A stretch of DNA of 64,000 nucleotides from Maridesulfovibrio sp. (GCF_963677005.1 NZ_OY781616.1:3171001-3235000), one strand, 5' to 3'. Shown: positions 36,140-45,965, counted from the first letter of the stretch. Notes: a model not told the origin generated them from the sequence alone. A program made the numbers and translations.

Positions 36140-36965
36140 GTCCGCCGCCTCCGCCATATGGATATGGCTGATCCTGCTGATTGTTATTCCGAATATTCTG
36201 GTCCTGGGCGTTTCCTTCCTGAGTGTAGATACCGATAATTTCGCATCGCTGCCTTTAACCCTGGAGAATTACCTTGATCTTCTGGACCCGGCGGTGCTGA
36301 AGATTTTTTCCCGCTCTTTCAATCTTGCCGCCGTGGCGACACTGATATGTCTCATTTCAGGATATCCGTTCGCCTGGTTTCTGGCCCGGCTTTCGAAACG
36401 CTGGCGGCCCCTGTTTCTCCTTCTGGTCATCGTTCCTTTCTGGACCAACTCGCTGGTGCGGACTTACGCCCTGGTGGCCATGATCAATGCCAACGGACTG
36501 ATCAACAAGATCCTCATGTCGTTTGATCTCGTGAGCATGCCGGTTCAGATGCTTTATACCAGAGGGGCGGTCCTGCTCGGACTCAGCTACACGCTGCTTC
36601 CCTTCATGGTGCTGCCACTTTATTCCTCCATAACCAAGCTGGACCCGAGACTTCTGGAAGCCGGACGGGACCTTGGCGCCGGTCCGGTGAGTACCTTTCT
36701 GAGAGTTGCGCTGCCCCTGACCATGCCCGGTATTGTCTCCGGCTGCATGCTGGTTTTTCTTCCCGCGTTGGGCATGTTCTATATTCCGGATATTCTGGGG
36801 GGATCAAAACAGGCACTTATCGGAAACTTTGTTCGGGATCAGTTCCTTGTGACGCGTGAATGGCCGGTGGGAGCTGCCGCCAGCGTATTTCTGACCGCGC
36901 TTATGGGTGTAATGTTTCTCGTGCAGTCCGTTAGCCGGGCCAGGGCAAGCAGGAAGCGCATATGA
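36117..36965 (+). CDS. potB: polyamine ABC transporter, permease PotB
   Basis: 282 residues with six transmembrane helices; the coupling loop is ...LLEAGRDLGAGPVSTFLRVALPLTMPGI, the EAA motif. It forms the membrane pore with PotC. The ATG at 36117 lies within potA, and the 3' end overlaps potC by 4 bp, so translation is coupled. The order A-B-C-D is the standard spermidine/putrescine layout. Confidence 0.92.
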   Translation: MKNRVNSKSAASAIWIWLILLIVIPNILVLGVSFLSVDTDNFASLPLTLENYLDLLDPAVLKIFSRSFNLAAVATLICLISGYPFAWFLARLSKRWRPLFLLLVIVPFWTNSLVRTYALVAMINANGLINKILMSFDLVSMPVQMLYTRGAVLLGLSYTLLPFMVLPLYSSITKLDPRLLEAGRDLGAGPVSTFLRVALPLTMPGIVSGCMLVFLPALGMFYIPDILGGSKQALIGNFVRDQFLVTREWPVGAAASVFLTALMGVMFLVQSVSRARASRKRI

Positions 36966-37726
36966 GTAAGCTGAACCGTATTTATTCCTTCATGGTTTTT
37001 GTCTTTCTTTACCTGCCGCTGGCGGTGATGGTGGCCTATTCCTTCAATTCATCGAAGTATTCGATGAACTGGAAGGGATTTACCTTTGACTGGTATTTCC
37101 GGCTGGCCGGTAATGACCGCCTTGTGGAAACCGCCTTGAATTCATTGATGCTTGCTTCTGTCTCGGCCACCGTGGCTACCGCGATAGGCACTGTCGCTGC
37201 GGTGCTTATCACCAAATACCGGTTTTACGGCCGCCGCCTGATGAAAGGTTCTCTTTATGTGGTGATGATGGCCCCGGATATTGTCATGGGGATATCCCTG
37301 CTGATCCTGTTCGTGGCCTTGTCCGTACCGCTTGGATTCTGGACCCTGCTGCTGGCTCATGTGACCTTTTCCGTGCCTTTTGTTGTGGTGACGGTTTCTG
37401 CCCGGCTCAACGGGCTGGACCCGCATCTTCTGGAGGTGGCCAAGGATCTGGGAGCCGGAGATTATGAAACTTTCAGGGATATAATCGTACCCCTGGCCTG
37501 GCCTTCGGTTCTGTCCGGATGGCTTTTGAGTTTCACCCTGTCCATGGATGACGTGATTGTCAGTTTTTTTACCACCGGCCCTTCATTCGAGATACTTCCC
37601 CTGCGGATCTATTCAATGGTGCGGCTGGGGGTGAAGCCGGAAGTGAACGCGTTATGCGCAGTGATGATTGTGGTCACCCTTGTGCTGGTGAGCATTTCGC
37701 AACTGCTTATCAAGGAGAAAAAATGA
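36962..37726 (+). CDS. potC: polyamine ABC transporter, permease PotC
   Basis: 254 residues, six helices, with the EAA loop LEVAKDLGAGDYETFRDIIVPLAWP and the PotC-type end SMVRLGVKPEVNAL. ATGA overlaps join it to potB before and potD after. Confidence 0.92.
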   Translation: MSKLNRIYSFMVFVFLYLPLAVMVAYSFNSSKYSMNWKGFTFDWYFRLAGNDRLVETALNSLMLASVSATVATAIGTVAAVLITKYRFYGRRLMKGSLYVVMMAPDIVMGISLLILFVALSVPLGFWTLLLAHVTFSVPFVVVTVSARLNGLDPHLLEVAKDLGAGDYETFRDIIVPLAWPSVLSGWLLSFTLSMDDVIVSFFTTGPSFEILPLRIYSMVRLGVKPEVNALCAVMIVVTLVLVSISQLLIKEKK

Positions 37727-38748
37727 AAAAACTGTTTTTTACGCTGTTGTTGCTTGCCGTTTCGTCTTCCGCCTTTGCCGGGGACCTGATCCTGTACAAC
37801 TGGTCGGAATACATGCCCAGAGAAGTTCTGGAGCAGTTTACCAAAGAGACCGGAATCAAGGTCAAGGAAGTTACCTACGACAGCAACGAGGCCATGTTTA
37901 CCAAGATCAAGATGGTCAAGGATCATGGGTATGACCTTGTTGTTCCGTCTACCGATTTTGTTATCCGCATGAGTGCCGAGGGCCTGCTTCTGCCTCTGGA
38001 CAAATCAAAGCTGCCCAACTTTTCCAACCTCGACAAGCGGTTTATCGATCGTGATTTCGACAAGGGTAACAAGTACAGCGTGCCGTATTTCTGGGGTTCT
38101 TCCGGGATAGCGGTAAACACCGATTTCGTTCCTCTCAATAAGGTCAAGTCGATCAAGGACCTGCTTGATCCTGCCCTGAAAGGCCGCATCCTGCTGCTCA
38201 ATGACCTGCGCGGAGTTTTTGCCATAGCCCTCAAGGCCAATGGTTATTCCGTCAATGATCGTGACCCGGAGCATGTCAAGGCTGCGTATGAATTTCTGCA
38301 GAAACTGCTGCCCTCGGTAAAAGTTTTTGACTCCGACTCTCCGAAGCAGGCCATGCTGAGTAACGAGGCCATGGTCGGTCAACTCTGGAACGGGGAAGCA
38401 TATGTTGCCAATCAGGAAAATCCCTCTATCAAGTATGTCTATCCTCAGGAAGGGTACAGTCTGTGGATGGATCATCTGGCTATTCCCCGTGGAGCCAGAA
38501 ATATTGAGGAAGCGCATAAATTCATCAATTTCATTCTGCGTCCGGATGTGGCGGCCAAGATCGCGTCCGAACTGGGATATTCTTCTCCCAATGCCGAGGC
38601 CGTCAAACTGCTGCCCGAAAAGATGCGCAAGAACCCCATTTCATATCCTGACGACGAAATCCTTGCTCGCGGTGAATTCGAAGTGGGGCTTGGTGATGCT
38701 ACACCTATGTATGAAAAGTACTGGCTGAAACTCAAGACAGCCGAGTAG
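37723..38748 (+). CDS. potD: polyamine ABC transporter, substrate-binding protein
   Basis: 341 residues. A signal peptide (1-19, ending SSAFA) and the PotD/PotF start LILYNWSEYMP are followed by the typical FWGSSGIAVN region. It captures spermidine or putrescine in the periplasm. AAGGAG stands 6 bp before the ATG, which overlaps the end of potC. A longer frame start at 37654 is a reading into potC and is rejected. Confidence 0.93.
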   Translation: MKKLFFTLLLLAVSSSAFAGDLILYNWSEYMPREVLEQFTKETGIKVKEVTYDSNEAMFTKIKMVKDHGYDLVVPSTDFVIRMSAEGLLLPLDKSKLPNFSNLDKRFIDRDFDKGNKYSVPYFWGSSGIAVNTDFVPLNKVKSIKDLLDPALKGRILLLNDLRGVFAIALKANGYSVNDRDPEHVKAAYEFLQKLLPSVKVFDSDSPKQAMLSNEAMVGQLWNGEAYVANQENPSIKYVYPQEGYSLWMDHLAIPRGARNIEEAHKFINFILRPDVAAKIASELGYSSPNAEAVKLLPEKMRKNPISYPDDEILARGEFEVGLGDATPMYEKYWLKLKTAE

Positions 38749-38772
38749 AAGCCGTTGTATTTAGAGTTATTA

Positions 38773-38807
38773 CCCGCTCCCGCCTGTCGGGGGCGGGTTT
38801 TGTTTTG
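38773..38807 (+). terminator. intrinsic terminator after potD
   Basis: Stem ACCCGC / GCGGGT with inner CCCG/CGGG, followed by TTTTGTTTT. Confidence 0.8.
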
Positions 38808-38947
38808 ATGCGCTCCGCGTTTTTTGGGTGGCAATTATCATGTTTTTAAATCCCGTCTCTTTGGTATATGTAGAAAACATCAAGTAACCTGTCAGTTGGT
38901 AACGTATTCGAACCGGACTGATATCGTGCCTGTCATGGAGTGAAGGT

Positions 38948-40588
38948 ATGCATGTTTTTGTAAGACGATTTCTTCTTGTTTTTCTTGTCCTGCTGTCATT
39001 GCCGGCGCAGGCATCCAATATTTTTCCCCTTGAGCCGCCGGATACATCCAGCCCGCGCGATACTCTGCACAGTTTTATCTACTATACCGATGAACTCTAT
39101 AAGGAAGCTGTTGCAGCCCATGAAAATGTGGTGCTGGAGAAGGAGTACCTGCAACGGGCAGAGCGATGTTTCGATTTGAGCCAGGTGCCTCCTACCCTGC
39201 GCAGCAGCGTAAGCACGGAGTCCGTGTTGCGGCTGCGGGAAATTCTGGATCGCATTGAAATGCCGCCCATGGAAGATGTCCCGGACAGGCATGATGTAAA
39301 AGCGCAGAACATATTGGTCTGGCGTATTCCGCATACCGAAATAACCATCGGCCGGGTTGCCGAGGGGCCCCGCATGGGTGCCTACCTGTTTACTCCGGAG
39401 ACGGTGGACGGGCTGGAGGGGTTTTACGGAGAGGTTAAGGATATCCCCTACCGTGCGGACAGGGGGAAGGATTATACGGGGCTTTACGAGCAGTACATAT
39501 ATTCTTCCGGATGGATGATTCCGGACGGTTTTCTGGGGTTGCTGCCCTCCTGGATGTTTAAAGGATATTATGGACAGGCGATATGGCAGTGGACCGGGCT
39601 TGTCCTTATCATTGCCTTGTGTGCCGCCAGCCTGCTGTTGTGTTTCAAATGGCAGCGAAAGAGATCTCTACGGAGACGCAAGGGCGGGTTGAGGCTGGGC
39701 AGGATCGCCTTGCCTGTATATGCTATTTTTCTTTGCGTTTTTATCAAATATATAGCCGTAGACCAGATAATGATAACCGGGGATATACTTGCCTACCTCA
39801 CAATTCTGCTCGGTCTGTGTTTCTCTGTTTCGGCCGGTTTGGCGATTATTGTTGCCGGTGACATCATCATGCGTGCAATCATATCCTCATCTAAGATTCG
39901 TGAAGAAGCGCTTGATGCGGATGTAATCAAACTGGTCTGCCGTCTTGTTTCCTTTGCGCTGGTGTTCGCGCTTTTTTACAAGGTCGGAGCCTATTTCGGC
40001 ATTCCGGTGACAGCTATTTTCGCTTCCGCAGGTATTGCCGGTGTGGCCGTAGCGCTTGCCGCACGTGAGACCCTGGCCAACTTTTTCGGCGGGGTATCCA
40101 TTTTTCTCGACCGTCCGTTCCGGGCCGGGGACTACATTGTGCTGAGCAGCGGTGAGCGCGGTGAAGTCAAGGCTGTCGGAATGCGCAGCACGAGAATACT
40201 TACCCGTGACGATGTGATGATCACCATCCCCAACTCGGTTATCACCAACGGAAAGGTTGTGAACCAGAGTATGCCGTACCCCTCGTTCCGGGTGCGGATT
40301 CAGATCGGGGTGGCCTACGGTTCGGATATCGACAAGGTTGAAAGTGTCCTGCTGGAAATTGCGGCGTCCAGTTCAATGGTTGTGCAGTCCCCAGAGCCCC
40401 GGGTGCGTTTCAGGTCTTTCGGGGATTCCGCGCTTAATTTTGAACTGCTTTGCTGGGCGGCCCGGCCCCATGACCGAGGTCGGCTGATTCACGAACTGAA
40501 CAAGGCCATATACAAACGATTTAACGATGAAAATATTTCCATTCCGTTTCCGCAGCAGGATGTTTATGTCCACCGGGTTGATAAGTAA
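38948..40588 (+). CDS. MscS-family mechanosensitive channel with periplasmic domain
   Basis: 546 residues. Signal peptide (1-22, ending PAQA), a soluble N-terminal domain of about 190 residues, several transmembrane helices between about 205 and 370, then the MscS core: pore helix Gly/Ala-rich FASAGIAGVAVALAA, the beta domain start FRAGDYIVL, and a C-terminal alpha/beta domain. It belongs to the larger MscS relatives that release solutes under membrane tension. No partner gene is near; a terminator precedes it. Confidence 0.88.
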   Translation: MHVFVRRFLLVFLVLLSLPAQASNIFPLEPPDTSSPRDTLHSFIYYTDELYKEAVAAHENVVLEKEYLQRAERCFDLSQVPPTLRSSVSTESVLRLREILDRIEMPPMEDVPDRHDVKAQNILVWRIPHTEITIGRVAEGPRMGAYLFTPETVDGLEGFYGEVKDIPYRADRGKDYTGLYEQYIYSSGWMIPDGFLGLLPSWMFKGYYGQAIWQWTGLVLIIALCAASLLLCFKWQRKRSLRRRKGGLRLGRIALPVYAIFLCVFIKYIAVDQIMITGDILAYLTILLGLCFSVSAGLAIIVAGDIIMRAIISSSKIREEALDADVIKLVCRLVSFALVFALFYKVGAYFGIPVTAIFASAGIAGVAVALAARETLANFFGGVSIFLDRPFRAGDYIVLSSGERGEVKAVGMRSTRILTRDDVMITIPNSVITNGKVVNQSMPYPSFRVRIQIGVAYGSDIDKVESVLLEIAASSSMVVQSPEPRVRFRSFGDSALNFELLCWAARPHDRGRLIHELNKAIYKRFNDENISIPFPQQDVYVHRVDK

Positions 40589-40677
40589 TTTGCAGAGTAG
40601 CTGTTCTTATGCGTAAAAACAGAATCCACTAGCTGCAGGTATATATTAAAACAGGAGATGTTTTTCAGGAATTCTTT

Positions 40678-41277
40678 ATGAGTGAAGAGAAAAAAATAAA
40701 AAAATTCAAAGGTGAAGTCTCTCGGCAGGATCGTGCTGCCCTTAATGGTCACCAATCTGCAGTATTCTGGTTTACCGGGCTTTCCGGGTCTGGAAAATCG
40801 ACAATAGCCCATGCCTTGGAGAAGAAATTATTCGATAACGGGTTTAGGGCCTATGTGTTTGACGGAGACAACGTCCGCCACGGTTTGTGCTCCGATTTGA
40901 GTTTTTCTCCGGTTGCCAGAACGGAAAATAATCGTCGCATAGCTGAAGTTGCAAAACTTTTTGTCGAGAATGGCACCATATGCATGTGCGCTTTTATTTC
41001 CCCTTTGAAAGCGGATCGAGAGATGGCCATGGAAATTATCGGTGGAGAAGATTTTCATGAAATTTTTGTTACGTGTCCGCTAGACGTTTGTGAGCAAAGG
41101 GATGTGAAGGGGTTTTATAAACTGGCGCGCGAAGGAAAAATTAAAAATTATACCGGAATATCCGCTCCATATGAGGTGCCTGAAAATCCGGATCTGCTTG
41201 TTGACACCGATAAGGAGACATTGGAAGAGTCGGTAAACAGGGTCTTTGAATTCATACTTGGGAAAGTGAAGAAGTAG
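40678..41277 (+). CDS. cysC: adenylylsulfate (APS) kinase
   Basis: 199 residues. Walker A GLSGSGKST (about 34-42), YVFDGDNVRHGLCSDLSFS and FISPL are the CysC signatures; the whole family length is present. It phosphorylates APS to PAPS. Dissimilatory sulfate reduction uses APS directly, so PAPS here probably serves sulfation or assimilation. AGGAGATG lies 30 bp upstream and AGGAATT 7 bp before the ATG. It stands alone. Confidence 0.93.
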   Translation: MSEEKKIKKFKGEVSRQDRAALNGHQSAVFWFTGLSGSGKSTIAHALEKKLFDNGFRAYVFDGDNVRHGLCSDLSFSPVARTENNRRIAEVAKLFVENGTICMCAFISPLKADREMAMEIIGGEDFHEIFVTCPLDVCEQRDVKGFYKLAREGKIKNYTGISAPYEVPENPDLLVDTDKETLEESVNRVFEFILGKVKK

Positions 41278-41331
41278 CCGTAGGACAGGTTGTTCTGTCT
41301 TCTCGCCATTATGATTTTGCGCTGTTGAGTT

Positions 41332-41366
41332 ACCGGCCCCGCACTTGGTGCGGGGCCGGTTGTTTA
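41332..41366. terminator. intrinsic terminator between convergent genes
   Basis: A perfect 13-bp stem ACCGGCCCCGCAC / GTGCGGGGCCGGT with loop TTG; the following TGTTTAG is a weak T-run. It separates cysC from the convergent lipoprotein gene. Confidence 0.65.
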
Positions 41367-41377
41367 GGGATTTAGAT

Positions 41378-43798
41378 TTATTCAGATTCAGATTTGTCTG
41401 TGTCTGGGGTTGTGGATTTATCTGCAGATGTGGATGTGATAGTATATGGTATAGCGGACATTACTGTCGCATTGACAGGCGCTTTTCCGTCTTCTGAGGT
41501 TCCGGCAGAAACCTTAACCGCAACGCCTTTCTTCATATCGGAAAGCTTGATATCGAATAAACCATTGCCGGGAATTTTATACCACCCGGCAAGTGAGGAT
41601 GCTGCCCTGAAACCGGCCTGTGACAGGTAGGTGCTTAAGATGGCGGCGTTCTCAATTTTCATGACACTGTTTTCCCCCACCCCGGAAAATGACACCTGTA
41701 GGACTCCTGCACCATTTTCCGCAGCAATATATGTCATACTTGAGCTTGCAGAAAAATTCTCTGCTGTCTGCTTTGCTTCTTTTTTTTGGGGGGGGAAGTA
41801 GATGATATTATGCCATTTCCCTTTATCCTGAAGTCTGATTTTTAGTTTTTTCGGGTTGGATTTGGTACTGTTAAAAGACATGAACTGTATTTTGCAACCC
41901 CGCCCGTCATCGTTGACAGTAAGGGAATCCGCAGCCAACCGGTAAGTTCCCGATGCCGCCGTGACGTCCAGGATAGGTGAAATTTCATCCTTGCGCAGGT
42001 TTCTACCGCCGGCAATCCTTACGGTTGTGGTGCTACCGTCATCTACCGCGATGAAACTCAAACCCGTGGGAATGGAGAGTTTCTTGGGAATGGATTCGGT
42101 CTTCGAAGGAACCTCAAAAGAGGTGTAGGAATACTGGCCTCCAACCCACAGGTCGGCCATATCGGTCCAGACCTGTTCACGGAGACCGTCTACCACTCTT
42201 GAGCATATGTCTGTTTTATTTTCACTGTCCAGATCTTTGCAAAGTTGATCAAAATAAATCTGGAAACTTTCCCATCTGTTAGTCTGTACTGCCCTTGCCA
42301 TTCTGAAAGCATCCGTGATCAGTTCTACGTCTTCGGTTTCATCTGTTTCAATCCTACGGGGAGACTTTATTCCATACTTTGCAAGAAGTCCTCTTATTCC
42401 CTGGATAATCTGGGTGTGGTTCTTGCCCTCCAGCGGCTTGCCTGTGACATAGTTGACGAGTGTGGTTCTGGTTACGGCAAGCAGTTTGTCGTAGTCCGGA
42501 GCTTTGCTTCCAGGTACCATCAGCAGCAGGGTTACATAATGAGTGCGGGGAACCATGACCCTGATTTTTTCACTTCCTGTTTTGGAAGCTGTCTGCATGG
42601 CTCCGAAACGTACCCTTATGGAGTTGTCGGAGATGCGGCCTACTGTCATGAGGCTGTTGTAATCGTTCCCGGAGAGCTTCAGCAGGTCCTGTAGTGTGTT
42701 TTCAATCCCTGTTTCCAGACCAAGGCCGTTTATTGTTGCCTGGATAGCCATGCCCATTCTTATGATGTCGTCATTGATCCTTCCGAAGGAGGATCGTTCC
42801 AGGTCTTCCGATACGAGCAGGGGAACAACGTAGGGAGCTTTGGGGTCAATGGCGGGCGGAGTGTCGCCGTTAAAGCTGCCGTCGCCTGTGAAACTGCCTG
42901 TACCCTGAAATTCTCCGGTCCCGGTAAATGTGCAGTTGCCGTTGAATTTGCCGGTTCCTGAGAAAATGGAAGTCGTGTTTCCGGTGTTGTGTACTGAGCC
43001 ATCGTCTTCTTTGGTGAATTTGCCTTGCCCGTCAAAAACGCCACGGCCCTGAAAAAGACCTTCTCCCTTGAACACTCCATCGCCATGGAAAAGTCCCTTG
43101 CCATTGAAAGATGCCTTCATTTTTTCCGGAAAAGTGGCTCCGGTAAATCGGTCGGGAAAAAAGGAAATAGTGGAATAGGCATCATAACGAGCGTCATCCG
43201 CCATGGGAGTGAGGGAGACCTGCATTCTCACCAGATATGGTGTATAGTCTTTCTTTTGTGAAGCATATTTGACGTACTTATTCAGCAGCCTGATTTCCTG
43301 ATAAAATGCGGTTGCGGCAGAATAAAGCAATCTTGGGTTGACCTGTCCGGAAGTTGCCTGGGCACCTGCATCGTGAGAGGGGAGGCTGCCGTCATTCACA
43401 GACAGGGAGCTTAAATCCGGCTGGGTAAGCGCTTCTTCCCTCACTTCATCCACAGTGGTCTGCGCATCAGTGGCTTTTGTCGTCGTGGTTTTAAGCGTGG
43501 TAAGTTTTCCGGCCAGTGCCACCTTCAGGTATGCATCCAGAGAATTGAGGATTTTCCTTTCCTCATTCAAGGTTGCCGGTATTGCTTCATTGAGTGCTTT
43601 TGTACTGTTTATGGCGAATTCCGGCTGCAGTTCGTCCTGTATTTCCTCCCAGGGAATGACCGAAAGAACACTTGCGTCCATTGCGGCGACTTCCGACTGC
43701 TTGGAACTTGTAAAACCCTTATCCCTGATCGGGGAGTTTTTACCGCATCCCGGAAGAATAACCAGGAATAATAAAATAATGGCGGTTAGTTTTTTCAT
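41378..43798 (-). CDS. large lipoprotein with FxGxG hexad repeats
   Basis: 806 residues. Signal peptide with lipobox LPGC (Cys about 18). Around residues 230-310 is a run of short repeats with pattern F-x-G-x-G-x (for example GLFHGDGVFKGEGLFQG and KFNGNCTFTGTGEFQG), broken by one acidic stretch. The flanking parts show no motif I know; the C-terminal third looks like beta domains. Gly-aromatic hexads suggest a beta-solenoid. The ATG at 43798 is chosen because it starts the signal peptide; a start at 43888 adds 30 non-family residues. No relation to a known family is seen. Confidence 0.7.
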   Translation of the reverse strand: MKKLTAIILLFLVILPGCGKNSPIRDKGFTSSKQSEVAAMDASVLSVIPWEEIQDELQPEFAINSTKALNEAIPATLNEERKILNSLDAYLKVALAGKLTTLKTTTTKATDAQTTVDEVREEALTQPDLSSLSVNDGSLPSHDAGAQATSGQVNPRLLYSAATAFYQEIRLLNKYVKYASQKKDYTPYLVRMQVSLTPMADDARYDAYSTISFFPDRFTGATFPEKMKASFNGKGLFHGDGVFKGEGLFQGRGVFDGQGKFTKEDDGSVHNTGNTTSIFSGTGKFNGNCTFTGTGEFQGTGSFTGDGSFNGDTPPAIDPKAPYVVPLLVSEDLERSSFGRINDDIIRMGMAIQATINGLGLETGIENTLQDLLKLSGNDYNSLMTVGRISDNSIRVRFGAMQTASKTGSEKIRVMVPRTHYVTLLLMVPGSKAPDYDKLLAVTRTTLVNYVTGKPLEGKNHTQIIQGIRGLLAKYGIKSPRRIETDETEDVELITDAFRMARAVQTNRWESFQIYFDQLCKDLDSENKTDICSRVVDGLREQVWTDMADLWVGGQYSYTSFEVPSKTESIPKKLSIPTGLSFIAVDDGSTTTVRIAGGRNLRKDEISPILDVTAASGTYRLAADSLTVNDDGRGCKIQFMSFNSTKSNPKKLKIRLQDKGKWHNIIYFPPQKKEAKQTAENFSASSSMTYIAAENGAGVLQVSFSGVGENSVMKIENAAILSTYLSQAGFRAASSLAGWYKIPGNGLFDIKLSDMKKGVAVKVSAGTSEDGKAPVNATVMSAIPYTITSTSADKSTTPDTDKSESE

Positions 43799-43938
43799 TT
43801 TGCCCCCTGTGTTTTTTTGCAGGGTAGCATGCTTCTGTGTATAACTGAATGTATGTTGTAATAAAAATAAATAAAGATCACGCAACAAAAAAACAGACAG
43901 TGACGCTTGCGTACTCTAACTAAATGAAAATTAAGTGA

Positions 43939-44910
43939 TCAGTATGTTAAGACAGCGCCCGACCAACTGAGTCCGATTCCGAAACCGAAAAGCATTATTT
44001 TATCACCCCGGGTAAGCCTGCCCTGCTCCTCGGCGCGTTTCATGGCAATGGGAATGGTCGATGATGTGGTGTTGCCTACATCGTGAAGGTCAATGATGAC
44101 TTTTTCTTTCGGCAGTTTGAGCTTTGTGCACAGGCTTTCGAGCACTTTTTGACTGGCCTGGTGGAAGACAAAGAGGTCGATACCATCCATTCCGGTTCCT
44201 GCCTGTTCGGCCAGTTTTCTTATTTCTGCCGGAATGGTTTTTAAAGTGAACTGGTAAACACTGTACCCGTCCATGTGAAAATCAGGGCGTACTGGTTCTT
44301 CGCCTTGTGTCCCTGTGTACGGTCCTATTCCGGAATTGTTGCAGATAATGGTTCCGCACCGGCTGCCATCCGTTCCCATGAGGAAAGACGGCGGACATGC
44401 CGGTTTATCCAGAATGGTTGCAGCCGCACCGTCGGAAAAGATTATGTATGAGGTTTTGTTGTCCGGATCGATGATCTTGGAATAATTATCCACGGTAACA
44501 AGAAGAACCCGTTTCGATATTCCAGAGGCCATGTATCCATAGGCTATGGAAAGTCCGTAGCAGTATCCGCTGCAGCCTAGACTGATGTCGAAGCACTTCG
44601 TGGAGGAAGGCAGACCGAGTTCATGCTGCAGGCAGGCGGAAACATGGGGGAGCATCTGGTCCGGAGTCTGTGTACAGACGATCAGAGTATCGGGTAGCTC
44701 TCCCTGCGGGATATTTTCAAGGGCACTGGTGGCTGCCTTATATGCGAGCTGAAGGGTTGTTTCGTCTTTTGCTGCATGGTGCAGGTAGCGCACTCCCGTC
44801 TTGGGCAGGGAATTCCGCACGTGCCAGTGCGGTTTTGCGCTGTCCAGACTGTGACAGTCCACAATGTTGTCCGGAAGGTAGTATTCTATGCGGTTTATGA
44901 AATCGGTCAT
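43939..44910 (-). CDS. FabH-like ketoacyl-ACP synthase III
   Basis: 323 residues in thiolase fold. The catalytic Cys lies in LGCSGYCYG (about residue 113), His in FHQASQ and Asn in VGNTTSS, so the Cys-His-Asn triad is complete. It is a close paralogue of the protein at 61215-62183: both open with RIEYYLP and end with GIGLSWSGA. FabH-like enzymes condense acyl-CoA with malonyl-ACP. No ACP gene lies beside this copy. Alignment with the paralogue favours ATG 44910; TTG at 44946 is an alternative. Confidence 0.85.
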   Translation of the reverse strand: MTDFINRIEYYLPDNIVDCHSLDSAKPHWHVRNSLPKTGVRYLHHAAKDETTLQLAYKAATSALENIPQGELPDTLIVCTQTPDQMLPHVSACLQHELGLPSSTKCFDISLGCSGYCYGLSIAYGYMASGISKRVLLVTVDNYSKIIDPDNKTSYIIFSDGAAATILDKPACPPSFLMGTDGSRCGTIICNNSGIGPYTGTQGEEPVRPDFHMDGYSVYQFTLKTIPAEIRKLAEQAGTGMDGIDLFVFHQASQKVLESLCTKLKLPKEKVIIDLHDVGNTTSSTIPIAMKRAEEQGRLTRGDKIMLFGFGIGLSWSGAVLTY

Positions 44911-45107
44911 GGGTTGTGAAAGGGGTTGCTTATTCGTGTCGGGCAAGACTCTTCTGGGTTGCTGACTGCCTGCATTCAGGAGTTGCAGTAAGGAATGTTG
45001 AGTCGGTGAGTAATTAATCGCCGTGCAGGCTCAGAAGGGAGTCTTAACCACATTTGATGTTTGGGGCAAGTCTGTTGAAACAATCATATACCTTCTTCGG
45101 TGTATGA

Positions 45108-45147
45108 ATAAGCCCCCGGAAGGCTCTGCGCCATTTCGGGGGCTTAT
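45108..45147. terminator. possible terminator downstream of the secreted protein gene
   Basis: Stem ATAAGCCCCCG / CGGGGGCTTAT with a loop of about 18 bases. No strong T-run on either strand, so use as terminator is uncertain. Confidence 0.4.
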
Positions 45148-45173
45148 ATGCTTTCAGGAAGAAGAACGATAAG

Positions 45174-45758
45174 TTACTCGGCATTGTTCACGGCGCTTAT
45201 TGCTGCGGGCAGGAAAATGTCCAGTGTATCATGCATTCCGGCCATGAGTTTTCCTGCGTTGTCTCCGGTGTTTGCCATTTCCTTTTCCTGTTTGGACGTA
45301 TAGTTTTTGGCAAAAAGCAGTTTATTGTTTTTTGTCACCATGCCGTCGAACTGCACCTTGAATTTCATTTCCAGCTGGCCGGGCCGATTGATATAAACCT
45401 TGTTGGCAATACCTGTTATGATGAACATGTCTCCGGCTTCGTCCATAGTTTCAAAATATTGAACGTCGAATCCCTGAGACTTAAGCTGACTGAAAACGGA
45501 CTGCGCCATCCATGTGCCCACATCAACTGAGGGGATGAATCGGAAAGTTGAACTCCGGCCGACATCTTTGATCGGCTTCGATTCTGTAAATTTAACAACT
45601 GCAATTTTCTGTGAACATTTTGGGAGTTCCATTTTTATGGGGGTATAGCTCAGGTTGAGGACAGAATCGCGCAGTTTTGTTTCTTCGGCCATACTCCGGC
45701 CGGGCAGAAGAATGGCAAGCATGAGCAGAAGTACGGCAAGCAGGGCTGATTTTTTCAT
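45174..45758 (-). CDS. secreted protein of unknown function, YajG-like
   Basis: 194 residues with signal peptide (1-24, ending SMA). The mature part shows strands KIAVVKFTESKPIKDVG, then a domain with WMAQSVFSQLKSQGFDVQY, similar in pattern to the periplasmic YajG/CsgG-like anchors of outer-membrane assemblies. I see no lipobox Cys; the signal peptide ends in Ala. GGGAGAAAA stands before the ATG at 45758. It is transcribed divergently from the glycosyltransferase operon. Confidence 0.6.
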   Translation of the reverse strand: MKKSALLAVLLLMLAILLPGRSMAEETKLRDSVLNLSYTPIKMELPKCSQKIAVVKFTESKPIKDVGRSSTFRFIPSVDVGTWMAQSVFSQLKSQGFDVQYFETMDEAGDMFIITGIANKVYINRPGQLEMKFKVQFDGMVTKNNKLLFAKNYTSKQEKEMANTGDNAGKLMAGMHDTLDIFLPAAISAVNNAE

Positions 45759-45965
45759 TTTTTCTCCCGTGTTATCAGTCAATTTTAGGAAAAGACAGCA
45801 TACAGGACATCAGTCTAATTTACGCGCAACGTTATTGTCAAAGCTCTTTTGTTATTTGGGGAGCGGGATACTGTCGCGCAATAGCGTGCCTGCTCCTTGA
45901 CCGCAGGCAGGGGGTGGTTTACTTGCTGTAACTGCTTTTGTCGGCGTATGGCAGGGAATTTAACC

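Noticed and set aside
11356..38940. Similar phrase TGATATCGTG...TCATG before the DUF748 gene (about 11353) and before the mscS gene (about 38919)
   Set aside because: The shared part is short and the flanks do not align; two copies are too few to call a regulatory motif.
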